A DNA stretch of 64,000 nt. It comes from an uncultured Formosa sp. Lineage in GTDB: Bacteria; Bacteroidota; Bacteroidia; Flavobacteriales; Flavobacteriaceae. The position numbers and the translations under genes are program-made. Shown here piece by piece: positions 45,974-53,407 of the stretch (positions are counted from its first letter, which is position 1; the number at the start of each line of letters is the position of its first letter). The notes beneath the pieces were generated by a model that was not told the origin of the DNA, made no database searches, and saw only the letters and a list, made by a program, of their open reading frames with translations. The DNA lies in the NCBI RefSeq assembly GCF_947500765.1, contig NZ_CANMTH010000003.1, positions 1 through 64,000 on the forward strand, read 5' to 3'.

Positions 45974-46276
45974 ATGGAAACAGAAAAATTAACAGAAGAA
46001 GAAAAGATTGATGCAGCAAATTTCGGAAAAAGACACAAAAACAAACCTTTTTCAGATATACTAGTTTTAGCTTACGACCAAGATAAAAGAGAGTCAATAG
46101 ACTTATTTTTCCAAGAGATAGTTAAAAGCAACTCTGAATTAAGTAGTTATTTTGATAAGCATTTTTTAGAAAAAGCTAAACTTATGTTGCAATCTCTGTA
46201 TGACAACTCAAATGTTATTGACAAGGATCTTCAAAAGTATCTAAATAACATCGAGATTGGTCTAAAAAGGTTTTAA
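45974..46276 (+). CDS. Small helical hypothetical protein (right cassette 1)
   Basis: A 100-residue soluble, helical, Lys/Glu-rich protein beginning METEKLTEEEKIDAANF, with FFQEIVKSNSELSSYFDKHF in the middle. No domain is recognised. It has a reasonable ATG and leader in a cassette that ends at the attC-like site 46486-46612. It overlaps convergently with the 46215-46475 minus frame by 62 bases. Confidence 0.6.
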   Translation: METEKLTEEEKIDAANFGKRHKNKPFSDILVLAYDQDKRESIDLFFQEIVKSNSELSSYFDKHFLEKAKLMLQSLYDNSNVIDKDLQKYLNNIEIGLKRF

Positions 46277-46475
46277 GCCCGCTTCTTATCGACTTCATTT
46301 TTTCTTTTGAGATATGCTTTTTAATTTGAGGGAAAGTTGTGGAATGAATAAATAGAGTTTTACTTATTAATTTAGGTATAATATCTTGACTTAACTCAAG
46401 TACATCTTTTGTTAAATCTATGTTTTCAGAAACTTCTTCCAAAACAGACGAATATGATTTATCACTCGCTTCCAT
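46215..46475 (-). CDS. Hypothetical protein candidate, convergent
   Basis: An 86-residue minus-strand frame (MEASDKSYSSVLEEVSENID...) with plausible helix content. It starts 20 bases from the attC-like site opening at 46495 and converges with the 45974 gene. Its first residues resemble those of the 45730 frame (MSDKSNSYNSE), so both could be remnants of a small gene family. Confidence is low without homologues. Confidence 0.4.
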   Translation of the reverse strand: MEASDKSYSSVLEEVSENIDLTKDVLELSQDIIPKLISKTLFIHSTTFPQIKKHISKEKMKSIRSGLKTFLDQSRCYLDTFEDPCQ

Positions 46476-46485
46476 AATAATTAAC

Positions 46486-46612
46486 TGTGTGCAACAATGT
46501 GTATAATTAATAAGGGTTACATCTTTGCTTTAAATTGATTTTTGTTTTAGTTGTAATCGCTTGATGAATGTTTAGTTTATACTATACCCTTACTAATCAT
46601 ACACCGAGCGTT
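46486..46612 (+). repeat. attC-like site, right array, cassette 1
   Basis: Opens with TGTGTGCAACAATGTGTATA and ends CATACACCGAGC before GTT (46610-46612), with outer arms that pair (AATTAATAAGGGT against ACCCTTACTAAT). The opening is the reverse complement of GTTGCAcACA, matching the platform-adjacent start GTTGCAAACA at 9 of 10 bases. The interior lacks the usual GNRA hairpin, so it is an atypical variant. Confidence 0.7.
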
Positions 46613-46741
46613 GTGTGTAATATCTCACTTATACCCTGAATTCAAACCTCCATTCAATAACTTAATTAAGTCTTAATTGTAATTTATTTAACAAATTTGA
46701 GGAAACTATTTTTGTAGTATTACTAACTCAAAATAAATAAT

Positions 46742-48073
46742 ATGAAATTTAAAATACTTTTATTTACGATTTTTCTTACAAAATTATTAATTGCACAAGA
46801 CAATAATTATTCTGCGATTCTAATAAACAAAGAAACTAAAAAACCCGTTTTTGGAGCATCAATTACATTAGAAAAAAACATAATCTGTATTAGTGATGAA
46901 ACTGGAAAAATTGAATTTAAAACTAATATTGAAAATAATGGCAAATACGTAAAAATCACACACCTTTCTTATGAAACCGATTCTATTCTCATTAATAAGA
47001 TAAATGATAAATCACGTAAAATAAAACTAATTGAGAAATTTACAAATCTGGATGAAATAGTAATTATTGCAAAACTTAAACTTACCAAAAAGGAAATTAT
47101 AAAAAATGCAGTTAAACAGTTTCAAATTTCAAGCAGAGACAAACCATACTGGGCATCTATAAATTACAAACAAACTTTGAATTATAATGCAGTTCCTCAA
47201 GCATACTACGAAATGAATGGACACGCATTTATGATTGGAAAAAAAACAAATATGGCATTTGACCCAATTTTAATTCCAAATCAAATTAGGAGAACTAAAG
47301 AAAATGAAAAAATTACAAATTTATGGAATGTTAAAAAAAACGTTGAATTACTAAAAGTGGGTCACGACATTGCACGAATTAATCTATCTAGCTTTAGCTG
47401 TTTTAAATCTACACATCCTTTGAGCAAATCTGGAAGTAAATCTTTTGAATTTAAAATTAATAATATCGAGACCATTTATAATGAAGAGTACTATGTTATT
47501 GATTTTAAACAAAATAGAACAATTCATAAAAAACGTTATTTGTTTAATATGAATGGCCAACTATGGGTAAGCAAGAAAGATTTTACTTTAAAAAAATTAA
47601 ATGTAGGGTTTGATTTTGACAAAATATCTTATAACCAAATTGAAATTAATTACGAAACAATAAATGAAATAATTTATCCATCAAAAATTTATACAGAAAG
47701 ATTTTGCTATAAAAATTTTAACGACATTAATATATCAAATTTTATTGTTAAGAGTTCTTTAATATTTAATAAAATAGATATTAAAGAAAGAGATAACTAT
47801 AGGAAAATATATCCACCCTATATGTTAGGATTTTTAACATCTAATATTTATCACGATGATTATTGGAAAAACTATCCAATATTAGACGAACAATATAAAA
47901 AAGATGTTACACAAATTATTGGAAATCAAAATTGGAATTTAGCTTTTTTAGATGGTGCAAATGAAGTACAATACAATCAAAATTCTATAATAGATAAAGG
48001 AATTAAATTATATAAAAAACAAAATTTAGACTTGTTAAATAGAATGAAAAAAGATTTAAACATTGAAAATTAA
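46742..48073 (+). CDS. Secreted CarboxypepD_reg-like outer-membrane-type protein (right cassette 2)
   Basis: A 443-residue protein with a Sec signal (MKFKILLFTIFLTKLLIAQ). About residues 20-105 form a carboxypeptidase-regulatory-like beta domain (ILINKETKKPVFGASITLE, LSYETDSILI). The remainder is a long beta-rich region with Asn-rich segments and no recognised domain. Such proteins sit at the Bacteroidota outer membrane. It is the only gene in its cassette, preceded by a 129-base leader after GTT (46610), longer than most. Confidence 0.75.
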   Translation: MKFKILLFTIFLTKLLIAQDNNYSAILINKETKKPVFGASITLEKNIICISDETGKIEFKTNIENNGKYVKITHLSYETDSILINKINDKSRKIKLIEKFTNLDEIVIIAKLKLTKKEIIKNAVKQFQISSRDKPYWASINYKQTLNYNAVPQAYYEMNGHAFMIGKKTNMAFDPILIPNQIRRTKENEKITNLWNVKKNVELLKVGHDIARINLSSFSCFKSTHPLSKSGSKSFEFKINNIETIYNEEYYVIDFKQNRTIHKKRYLFNMNGQLWVSKKDFTLKKLNVGFDFDKISYNQIEINYETINEIIYPSKIYTERFCYKNFNDINISNFIVKSSLIFNKIDIKERDNYRKIYPPYMLGFLTSNIYHDDYWKNYPILDEQYKKDVTQIIGNQNWNLAFLDGANEVQYNQNSIIDKGIKLYKKQNLDLLNRMKKDLNIEN

Positions 48074-48080
48074 ATAATAC

Positions 48081-48220
48081 TACACACAACACCATATAAA
48101 CTTTATTGCTAACTATTTGCTTACTTGCGAAAGTCCTCGCGGACTTTCTTCGTTGGTAATTATTTAGTAACTTTACTGCTAAACCAACGCAACAAAGCTT
48201 ATACAACAACGTTGTAGGTA
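48081..48220 (+). repeat. attC-like site, right array, cassette 2
   Basis: A site opening with TACACACAAC (48081-48090), the reverse complement of GTTGTGTGTA at 46610-46619. Central hairpin GAAAGTCC-TCGC-GGACTTTC, whose bottom strand reads GCGA in the loop. It ends at GTTGTAGGTA (48211-48220), which starts the next cassette. Confidence 0.9.
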
Positions 48221-48242
48221 ATTTACCAACCCAAGAAACTGA

Positions 48243-49457
48243 ATGGAGAAAATTCAAAACCAGAGACACTCAATAGAGACTTTTTATTTCAGTTTAGCGC
48301 GAATGCTGGAAAGAGCTTCTTACTATGGTCTTCGAGCTCTAGTTGTTCTTTATATGGTTGGAGAAACACTGAAAATGGAAAACACAGAAGCGTTAACTAT
48401 CTACGGTTGGTTCACAGCTTCACTAGTTTTTTCTCAAATCATTGGAGCTCTTTTTGGAGACTTACTCATTGGAAACAAGAAATCGATAATTATTGGTGGA
48501 ATTGTTCAAGCATTTGGAGCTTTTGCATTATGTATTCCTTCGATCTACGGACTTTATATTGGTATATTCCTCATTGTTTTAGGAAGTGGATTTTACACAC
48601 CTAATATTATAGCAAATTATGGAAAGTCATATTTAAACAAAACAAAACTATTGGACGCTGGATTTACAATTTTTTATCTAGCTATAAACATAGGAGCATT
48701 TCTTGGTTCTTTTTTAATTGGTTATTCAGGAGAAGAATTTGGATATAATATTGGCTTTATAATTAGTGGTTTATTGATATTAATATCATTGATTCCAATT
48801 ATAAAAACAAAAGAGAAAAAATTACCAATAGGCGAAAAAACATCAATTGGAAAGAGAATTTTGACTATAGCTATGGCTTTCATAATTGTCGGACTTTTTT
48901 GGGGAGTTTATGAAATTTCCAATATTCGGATTTTAGACTTGCAAATTCAATTAGGCGAGAACTCAACATTAGGCATATCCAAAAGTATATGGCAATCTTT
49001 GAATTCTGTTTTCACTTTGCCAATCAGTTTAATAGCAATTATAGTCTGGACTTACTTTTATAATTCTCAATTCTTCAAATTGCTAATTGGATTTATTTTT
49101 GGTGCAATTGCATTCGGAATTATACTCTATATTCCAGAAATACCAGAAGAAAAACATACGATTTACTTTATAGCATCAATGCTATTCCTAGCAATATCTG
49201 AAATTCATATTGCACCAATCATTCATTCAATTTTGACAAAATACTCAAACCCAAAATACCTAGCTATTTTAATTAGTTTAGCTTTTGTACCAACTAAAAT
49301 ATTTGCCATAATTTTTGGCATATTTCACGAGAAGATTTATGACAATCCAACTTTAGGAATAAAATTTGGACTAATAGCAATGATTCTGATAAGTATTGGA
49401 ATAATTGGATATATAATAATAGATAAAAAAACTACCTACAACAACGTGTATAATTAA
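48243..49457 (+). CDS. POT/PTR2-family oligopeptide transporter (right cassette 3)
   Basis: A 404-residue major-facilitator-type membrane protein. The N-terminal ARMLERASYYGLRALVVLYM matches the ExxERASYYG motif of proton-coupled peptide transporters. VLGSGFYTPNIIANYGKSY lies at about residues 115-135, followed by ten or so hydrophobic segments. It is shorter than most POT members (about 450-500). Finding a full transporter as a single cassette cargo is unusual. The stop lies only 20 bases beyond the opening of its attC-like site (within 49434-49443). Confidence 0.88.
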   Translation: MEKIQNQRHSIETFYFSLARMLERASYYGLRALVVLYMVGETLKMENTEALTIYGWFTASLVFSQIIGALFGDLLIGNKKSIIIGGIVQAFGAFALCIPSIYGLYIGIFLIVLGSGFYTPNIIANYGKSYLNKTKLLDAGFTIFYLAINIGAFLGSFLIGYSGEEFGYNIGFIISGLLILISLIPIIKTKEKKLPIGEKTSIGKRILTIAMAFIIVGLFWGVYEISNIRILDLQIQLGENSTLGISKSIWQSLNSVFTLPISLIAIIVWTYFYNSQFFKLLIGFIFGAIAFGIILYIPEIPEEKHTIYFIASMLFLAISEIHIAPIIHSILTKYSNPKYLAILISLAFVPTKIFAIIFGIFHEKIYDNPTLGIKFGLIAMILISIGIIGYIIIDKKTTYNNVYN

Positions 49458-49533
49458 TTGCTTTGGCAAGTATTTGTTTACTAAATTAGTTACTTAAACA
49501 CGCAACTAACCATACACAAGACCGTTATAAAAT
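49434..49533 (+). repeat. attC-like site, right array, cassette 3
   Basis: Opens with TACCTACAAC (49434-49443), the reverse complement of GTTGTAGGTA (48211-48220), and overlaps the 3' end of the transporter gene. It ends at GTTATAAAAT (49524-49533). It is only about 100 bp: arms AACGTGTATAATTAATTG and AACTAACCATACACAAGACC are present, but the hairpin is short (TTGGCAAG region). Confidence 0.82.
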
Positions 49534-49547
49534 ATTAGAGAAAACCA

Positions 49548-50210
49548 ATGATTGAACAATTAATAGAAAGAACAAATACAACAGAATTCTATCAAGATGG
49601 ACATTTACATTTGACTGAATTAAAAGGTCTGATTGGTCAATATAAAACTATGGAATTCAATTTTATAGCTGAAGAGCAAGACGATTTTGGAAAAATGCAT
49701 AATGTTGAGCATTGGAGATTAATTGCACACAAAACAATAGATTTTAACGGCATTTATGCAGACTTGTATCTTCCATACATTAAAATGAAAATTTTAACTG
49801 ACCATCCTCTACTTTGGACTTATAATAAAGCGGAATTGGAATGTGAATTAATAAATTTTCCTAAAAATCCAAGCGAATTTATGGGCGATTTATTCTTTGA
49901 GTATGAAAAAGTTGCAGGAAATTGGATTCCGCTTCACAAGAATTTTTGGGCTCTGAATAAATATTATAAACAAAACGGGAAGCGGAATTTATCGATACCG
50001 AAACCTTTAAAAGAACCGATTGAAAACGTGTGTAAAAAACACGGAATAGATTTTAAAGTAAAAAAGGAAACGGACGGATATGATAAAGGTTATGCGAATA
50101 GACCACATGCTAAACTTCTGATTTTTGGAAATGAAGATGTTACTCCAAACGATCTTAGTTTAGGTCAACCATATATTATTGCAGATGAATTTATAGCAAG
50201 TCGAAAATAA
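49548..50210 (+). CDS. Hypothetical protein (right cassette 4)
   Basis: A 220-residue soluble protein (MIEQLIERTNTTEFYQDGHL...) with no signal or membrane helix. It contains aromatic-rich segments HPLLWTYNKAELE and WIPLHKNFWALNKYY. It ends in NRPHAKLLIFGNEDVTPNDL and a YIIADEFI tail. No family is recognised. It is the only gene in the cassette that starts with GTTATAAAAT and is followed by an atypical attC-like site. Confidence 0.65.
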   Translation: MIEQLIERTNTTEFYQDGHLHLTELKGLIGQYKTMEFNFIAEEQDDFGKMHNVEHWRLIAHKTIDFNGIYADLYLPYIKMKILTDHPLLWTYNKAELECELINFPKNPSEFMGDLFFEYEKVAGNWIPLHKNFWALNKYYKQNGKRNLSIPKPLKEPIENVCKKHGIDFKVKKETDGYDKGYANRPHAKLLIFGNEDVTPNDLSLGQPYIIADEFIASRK

Positions 50211-50214
50211 AAAC

Positions 50215-50413
50215 ATGTGATAATAATGTATATGAAAAAATAGCGAAAATTATTACAAACACAAAGGTTTGGGCATTTTTGTAAAGTTAGCAAATTTTTA
50301 AATTTGACGATTTCCAATAAAAAAGATAAATAGTAAAATTTAAAAATTCGGCTTGTGTTTAATCCGAAAAGTTATCGCTTATTTTTAGCACTACTTTTTA
50401 TATACGAGACGTT
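50215..50413 (+). repeat. attC-like site of a second subtype, right array, cassette 4
   Basis: About 200 bp with the opening ATGTGATAAT, which fits the expected ATTTTATAAC at only 7 of 10 bases, and a closing GTTGTGAAAC at 50411-50420. Its interior (AAATTTTTAAATTTG and a CGGCTTGTGTTTAATCCG segment before AAGTTATCGC) recurs in the site at 52411-52562 and differs from the 130-140 bp GNRA class. It fills the 224-base gap after the 49548 gene. Confidence 0.6.
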
Positions 50414-50433
50414 GTGAAACATTAGAACAAACA

Positions 50434-51210
50434 TTGAAAACAACTACAAAAATACTATTATCAATCGGACTAATAATTCTTTGGTCTTGCAATTCCACGC
50501 AGCCGGAGAAATTCACAATTAGTGGACAAGTAACTGACTTTAATGGAAATCCTATAGATAGTGTTTCTGTTCATCTTAAAAACAAATCTTTTGAAAACAT
50601 CTATTCTTCTCTAACCGATAAAAATGGAAATTATTCCTTAAAAGTGAACAAAGGAGATTACTATTGTTTATATGCTATAAAAGCATCTGAATATAGAATA
50701 AATAAACTTGAATATTGGATGTGGTATGTTCCGGTTCATAATAATATGATAATTAATCCACAATATGACCGAATAGAAATATATGGAATCAATGTTTTTG
50801 AGCCTCAAGTTACACCACAAAATACTTATATGATATATTTTAGACCTATGAGTCTTTCAAAAACATTAGAGATTGTAAAAAAACAAAATATCAATTCGGA
50901 ACAATTTGTAAAAACAAAACAGGCGGAAAATATTATCAAAAATGAAAAATTCATTGACGTTTCACCTATAGTCATTTCTGAAAATGATTTAGAAATTAAA
51001 GTCAATGATAAAAACGCACGAATTTTAAAAATTCAAAAAATAAAGGAATATGCAAGAGAGATTTCTATGTATGGTTACATCGTACAAATTGAAAAGCCTG
51101 AACAAGAAAATGTAAATAATTTAGATTATGACAAAATTTCCATAGTTTTAAAATCTTCCGAAACTGGTGAAAAAGGAAAAGGAGAAACCTTTGTGAAATT
51201 GATAAAATAA
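50434..51210 (+). CDS. Lipoprotein with carboxypeptidase-regulatory-like domain (right cassette 5)
   Basis: A 258-residue predicted lipoprotein, TTG start at 50434. MKTTTKILLSIGLIILWSC is a type II signal with lipobox LWSC at about residue 19. Residues about 28-90 form a CarboxypepD_reg-like domain (FTISGQVTDFNGNPIDSVSV, SLTDKNGNYSLKVNKGDYY). The C-terminal half is unknown. The start codon is about 20 bases after the GTT junction. It is probably exposed at the cell surface, which is inference. Confidence 0.72.
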   Translation: MKTTTKILLSIGLIILWSCNSTQPEKFTISGQVTDFNGNPIDSVSVHLKNKSFENIYSSLTDKNGNYSLKVNKGDYYCLYAIKASEYRINKLEYWMWYVPVHNNMIINPQYDRIEIYGINVFEPQVTPQNTYMIYFRPMSLSKTLEIVKKQNINSEQFVKTKQAENIIKNEKFIDVSPIVISENDLEIKVNDKNARILKIQKIKEYAREISMYGYIVQIEKPEQENVNNLDYDKISIVLKSSETGEKGKGETFVKLIK

Positions 51211-51211
51211 C

Positions 51212-51346
51212 GTTGCACAAAACACCCTATGTAATTAATGTCTAGTTTTCGTCTACTTACAAAAATCTTATCGGATTTTCTATTCTATTTGCTAAATTAG
51301 GTGCTTAAACCACGCCACTAACTCATACACAAAATCGTTGATTTGT
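51212..51346 (+). repeat. attC-like site, right array, cassette 5
   Basis: Opens with GTTGCACAAAACACCCTATG; the expected core is GTTTCACAAC, and an insertion of AA plus one change breaks the pairing. Hairpin AAAATC-TTATCG-GATTTT and closing arms CACTAACTCATACAC before GTTGATTTGT (51337-51346). The outer shape is kept, so it is probably a mutated site. Confidence 0.7.
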
Positions 51347-51649
51347 AATTCTAAAACACCTTATAGTTCTTCTCTGTTTCTATCTAAAGATATGTAATAC
51401 AAGCAAATAAACACGTTGTAAACAATAGAAAACGATTACCTCCATTCAATAACTTAACGCAACAAATCTAAATTAATAGCTTTGTAAAAAGCGAGTAAAA
51501 AGACATAGAAATTTGCATAAAGAATACGAAAAGGTAACACAAAAGATACATGCCTTATCCTACTTTTGTTTGAGTTGCAAACCGAAGAAAATAAAGCAAT
51601 AAGTGTGTCTTTATGTATGTGGAAAACAACTTCACTAAAACCAATATAA
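51347..51649 (+). other. Gene-free leader of right cassette 6
   Basis: About 300 bases without a convincing gene. A perfect 20 bp repeat, ACCTCCATTCAATAACTTAA at 51438-51457, also occurs at 46646-46665 in the leader of right cassette 2. A CACGTTGTAAAC string at about 51411 resembles the closing core of an attC-like site. The stretch may be a decayed cassette or junction. Confidence 0.4.
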
Positions 51650-52231
51650 ATGAAAAACATTCTTCTATTTCTAGCAGTAATAACCACTATGTTTTCATGT
51701 AAAGAAAATAAATCTACACCTCAATTAGTAACTATAAAAGAGAATACGTTAACCACAGTATCAAAATTTCCAGAGCGTGTACCTACTTGTGAACCCAATA
51801 AAAAACTGTTTGATGCCGTTCCGCATCTTGATACATACGCAGTATATAATTTTAAGCATGTTGGTTGTACAAAACGCGGACTTGTGGCTCAATACGACCA
51901 CCCTACAGAAGAATTCTACGAATTTACTTTCACCATTAATGAAGAGGTCAATGAAAACAAAACCATGTTCAATTACTTAAGAGTAGGTTACAATGGTGCC
52001 GTAAAATTAAACATCGAAGGCACTTACGTTAGCGATCTACATATATTTGACAATGCGTTTATGACCACCACAAGTGAAGCTGAATACGATGAGGTAAAGT
52101 ACAATGCCACTTATAAGGAGAAATACATTATTATAATCACCTTACGAGGTAAAGACTTATCTAGCAAAGCGGCCATAGATAGTTATGTGAAAAATTATCT
52201 TGAAGCGATTAATAAAGACTTTCTTGATTAA
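51650..52231 (+). CDS. Small lipoprotein (right cassette 6)
   Basis: A 193-residue predicted lipoprotein starting MKNILLFLAVITTMFSC, with lipobox MFSC at residue 17. The mature part is beta-rich, with GTYVSDLHIFDNAFMTT in the second half, and has no recognised domain. It is the main gene of its cassette. The local codon use is a little different from the other cassettes, and it lies downstream of an unusually long gene-free leader. Confidence 0.7.
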   Translation: MKNILLFLAVITTMFSCKENKSTPQLVTIKENTLTTVSKFPERVPTCEPNKKLFDAVPHLDTYAVYNFKHVGCTKRGLVAQYDHPTEEFYEFTFTINEEVNENKTMFNYLRVGYNGAVKLNIEGTYVSDLHIFDNAFMTTTSEAEYDEVKYNATYKEKYIIIITLRGKDLSSKAAIDSYVKNYLEAINKDFLD

Positions 52232-52284
52232 TACTAAAGGAATAATCTAATGAACCTTACGAGAGAAATATTCATAGAAAAGGA

Positions 52285-52431
52285 ATGAGTAGTCTTGCAT
52301 TTGACCTTTATTTTGAGTTCTTAAAAGACAATTACGAATTAGAAAGCATATCTAATTACATAATAAATACCAATAATCGAAAAGGAATTACAGACACAGG
52401 AAGAAAAAACGACTGCCAACAAAATATATAA
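52285..52431 (+). CDS. Possible 48-residue ORF
   Basis: ATG at 52285 opens MSSLAFDLYFEFLKDNYELE and continues to a TAA at 52431, so it runs into the attC-like site at 52411. There is no ribosome-binding site that I trust and no homologue I recognise. It may be the start of a gene cut by a recombination event. I list it because otherwise 52232-52410 would be empty. Confidence 0.25.
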   Translation: MSSLAFDLYFEFLKDNYELESISNYIINTNNRKGITDTGRKNDCQQNI

Positions 52432-52562
52432 AACATTGCTATTAAAAGCTTTTACAAAGTTTTTTATATATTTATGAGACCGCTAAATTTTTAAATTTAG
52501 CTCGTGTATAATTCGGAAAGTTAGGGGCTATTTACAGGCCACTAACCATGAACAAAAACGTT
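52411..52562 (+). repeat. attC-like site of the second subtype, right array, cassette 6
   Basis: Starts at GACTGCCAAC (52411-52420), which does not match the start of its cassette (GTTGATTTGT), and ends at GTT (52560-52562) of GTTACCAGCA. It shares AAATTTTTAAATTTAG and CTCGTGTATAATTCGGAAAG with the 50215 site. The mismatch of the two cores suggests that cassette parts were exchanged or deleted. Confidence 0.55.
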
Positions 52563-52645
52563 ACCAGCAAGCTGAAAAAACACTATGGCTTAATGAAAAA
52601 ATGAGCTGATAATAGAATTTAGAATAAAAATAAGGGATTGCATAG

Positions 52646-53062
52646 ATGACAGAAATAACTTTTGAATACTGGAATAAACTTGCTGAACAAACAATTACAA
52701 TTAGTTCTTTACTTGGTGGGTTTTCGATTGCTGTAATTGCAAATTTATTAGTTTCGGAAATGAATACTAAATTATCGAAAACAATTATGGTTGTTTCAAC
52801 TTTAGCTGCAAGCTTCTTTTTAATTACTGTTTTTGCAATGACTAATGTATTAATGAAAACAACAGTTGGATATCCTTTTAAAGTAGTCGATAATGATTTA
52901 TCTCTTCCGCGAATTTTAGGTTCTATCTCATTTTTTTTAGGAATTGTATCTTTAATTGCCATGATTTCTTTAGCGGGTTGGACTAAATCCAAAAAAATGG
53001 GAAGATTTACCACAATAGTTGGAATTACAACATTAGTATTAATATTGTTTATGACAACGTAA
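52646..53062 (+). CDS. Small polytopic membrane protein (right cassette 7)
   Basis: A 138-residue protein with four predicted membrane helices: about 19-35 (ISSLLGGFSIAVIANLL), 47-65 (MVVSTLAASFFLITVFAM), 88-108 (RILGSISFFLGIVSLIAMISL) and 118-136. No family is recognised. The long minus-strand frame over the same region is a shadow, because only the plus frame has helix-compatible composition and a short leader from the GTT junction at 52560. Confidence 0.7.
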   Translation: MTEITFEYWNKLAEQTITISSLLGGFSIAVIANLLVSEMNTKLSKTIMVVSTLAASFFLITVFAMTNVLMKTTVGYPFKVVDNDLSLPRILGSISFFLGIVSLIAMISLAGWTKSKKMGRFTTIVGITTLVLILFMTT

Positions 53063-53083
53063 AGACAGAATTGAATAAAAGCC

Positions 53084-53160
53084 ATTAGATAACACCGTAT
53101 CTGAAAATTGCTAGTTTGGTCTGGTTACAAAAATGGATAACGCCAATTTACTAGTCTAGT
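53084..53160 (+). repeat. Degenerate attC-like remnant, right array, cassette 7
   Basis: ATTAGATAACACCGTATCTG starts a site whose expected core TGCTGGTAAC is matched at only 5 of 10 bases. A palindrome of AAATTGCTAGT against ACTAG bases is visible, but the closing GTT arm is missing and the sequence runs straight into the platform copy B. This looks like a truncated or recombined site. Confidence 0.5.
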
Positions 53161-53218
53161 GTCTTGCAAATTTTATAGAATTTGTAAGCTTTTTCCTTGA
53201 TGTTTTTTTTGAGTGAAA

Positions 53219-53377
53219 GTTGCGGTAATTTAAACAAAACAATTTGTCTTAAAACATTGTCTTTTACGGTTTCCCGTTTTTATGCTTAGTTGTAAAGAAT
53301 TATATTTAGTAAATAAATTAACATTATCCCTTTTTTTAGTCTTGATAAGCGATTATTTAGTTTTGATAAAAGGAGTT
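53219..53377 (+). repeat. attI-like platform, copy B
   Basis: Near-identical to copy A (45089-45253). It contains GGTAATTTAAACAAAACAAT and ACGGTTTCCCGTTTTTAT, and the paired TTTAGTCTTGATAAG and TTTAGTTTTGATAAA 21 bases apart (53335 and 53356), then AAAGGA and GTT (53375-53377). Right after the GTT the sequence becomes TATATTGC. Copy A instead reads GCAAACA. The cassette that follows closes with GCAATATAAC (55046-55055), the exact 10-base complement of GTTATATTGC. Confidence 0.85.
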
Positions 53378-53407
53378 ATATTGCATTTAAACGAACATCT
53401 GAACTGA

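Noticed and set aside
48003..48269. Minus-strand 88-residue frame over the 48081 site
   Set aside because: It translates a palindromic site and has no support outside it; similar shadows appear over other sites.
52561..53085. 174-residue minus-strand frame opposite the 52646 gene
   Set aside because: It lies antisense to a plus-strand gene with four clear membrane helices, a proper leader from the GTT junction and array-consistent direction, so it is a shadow.
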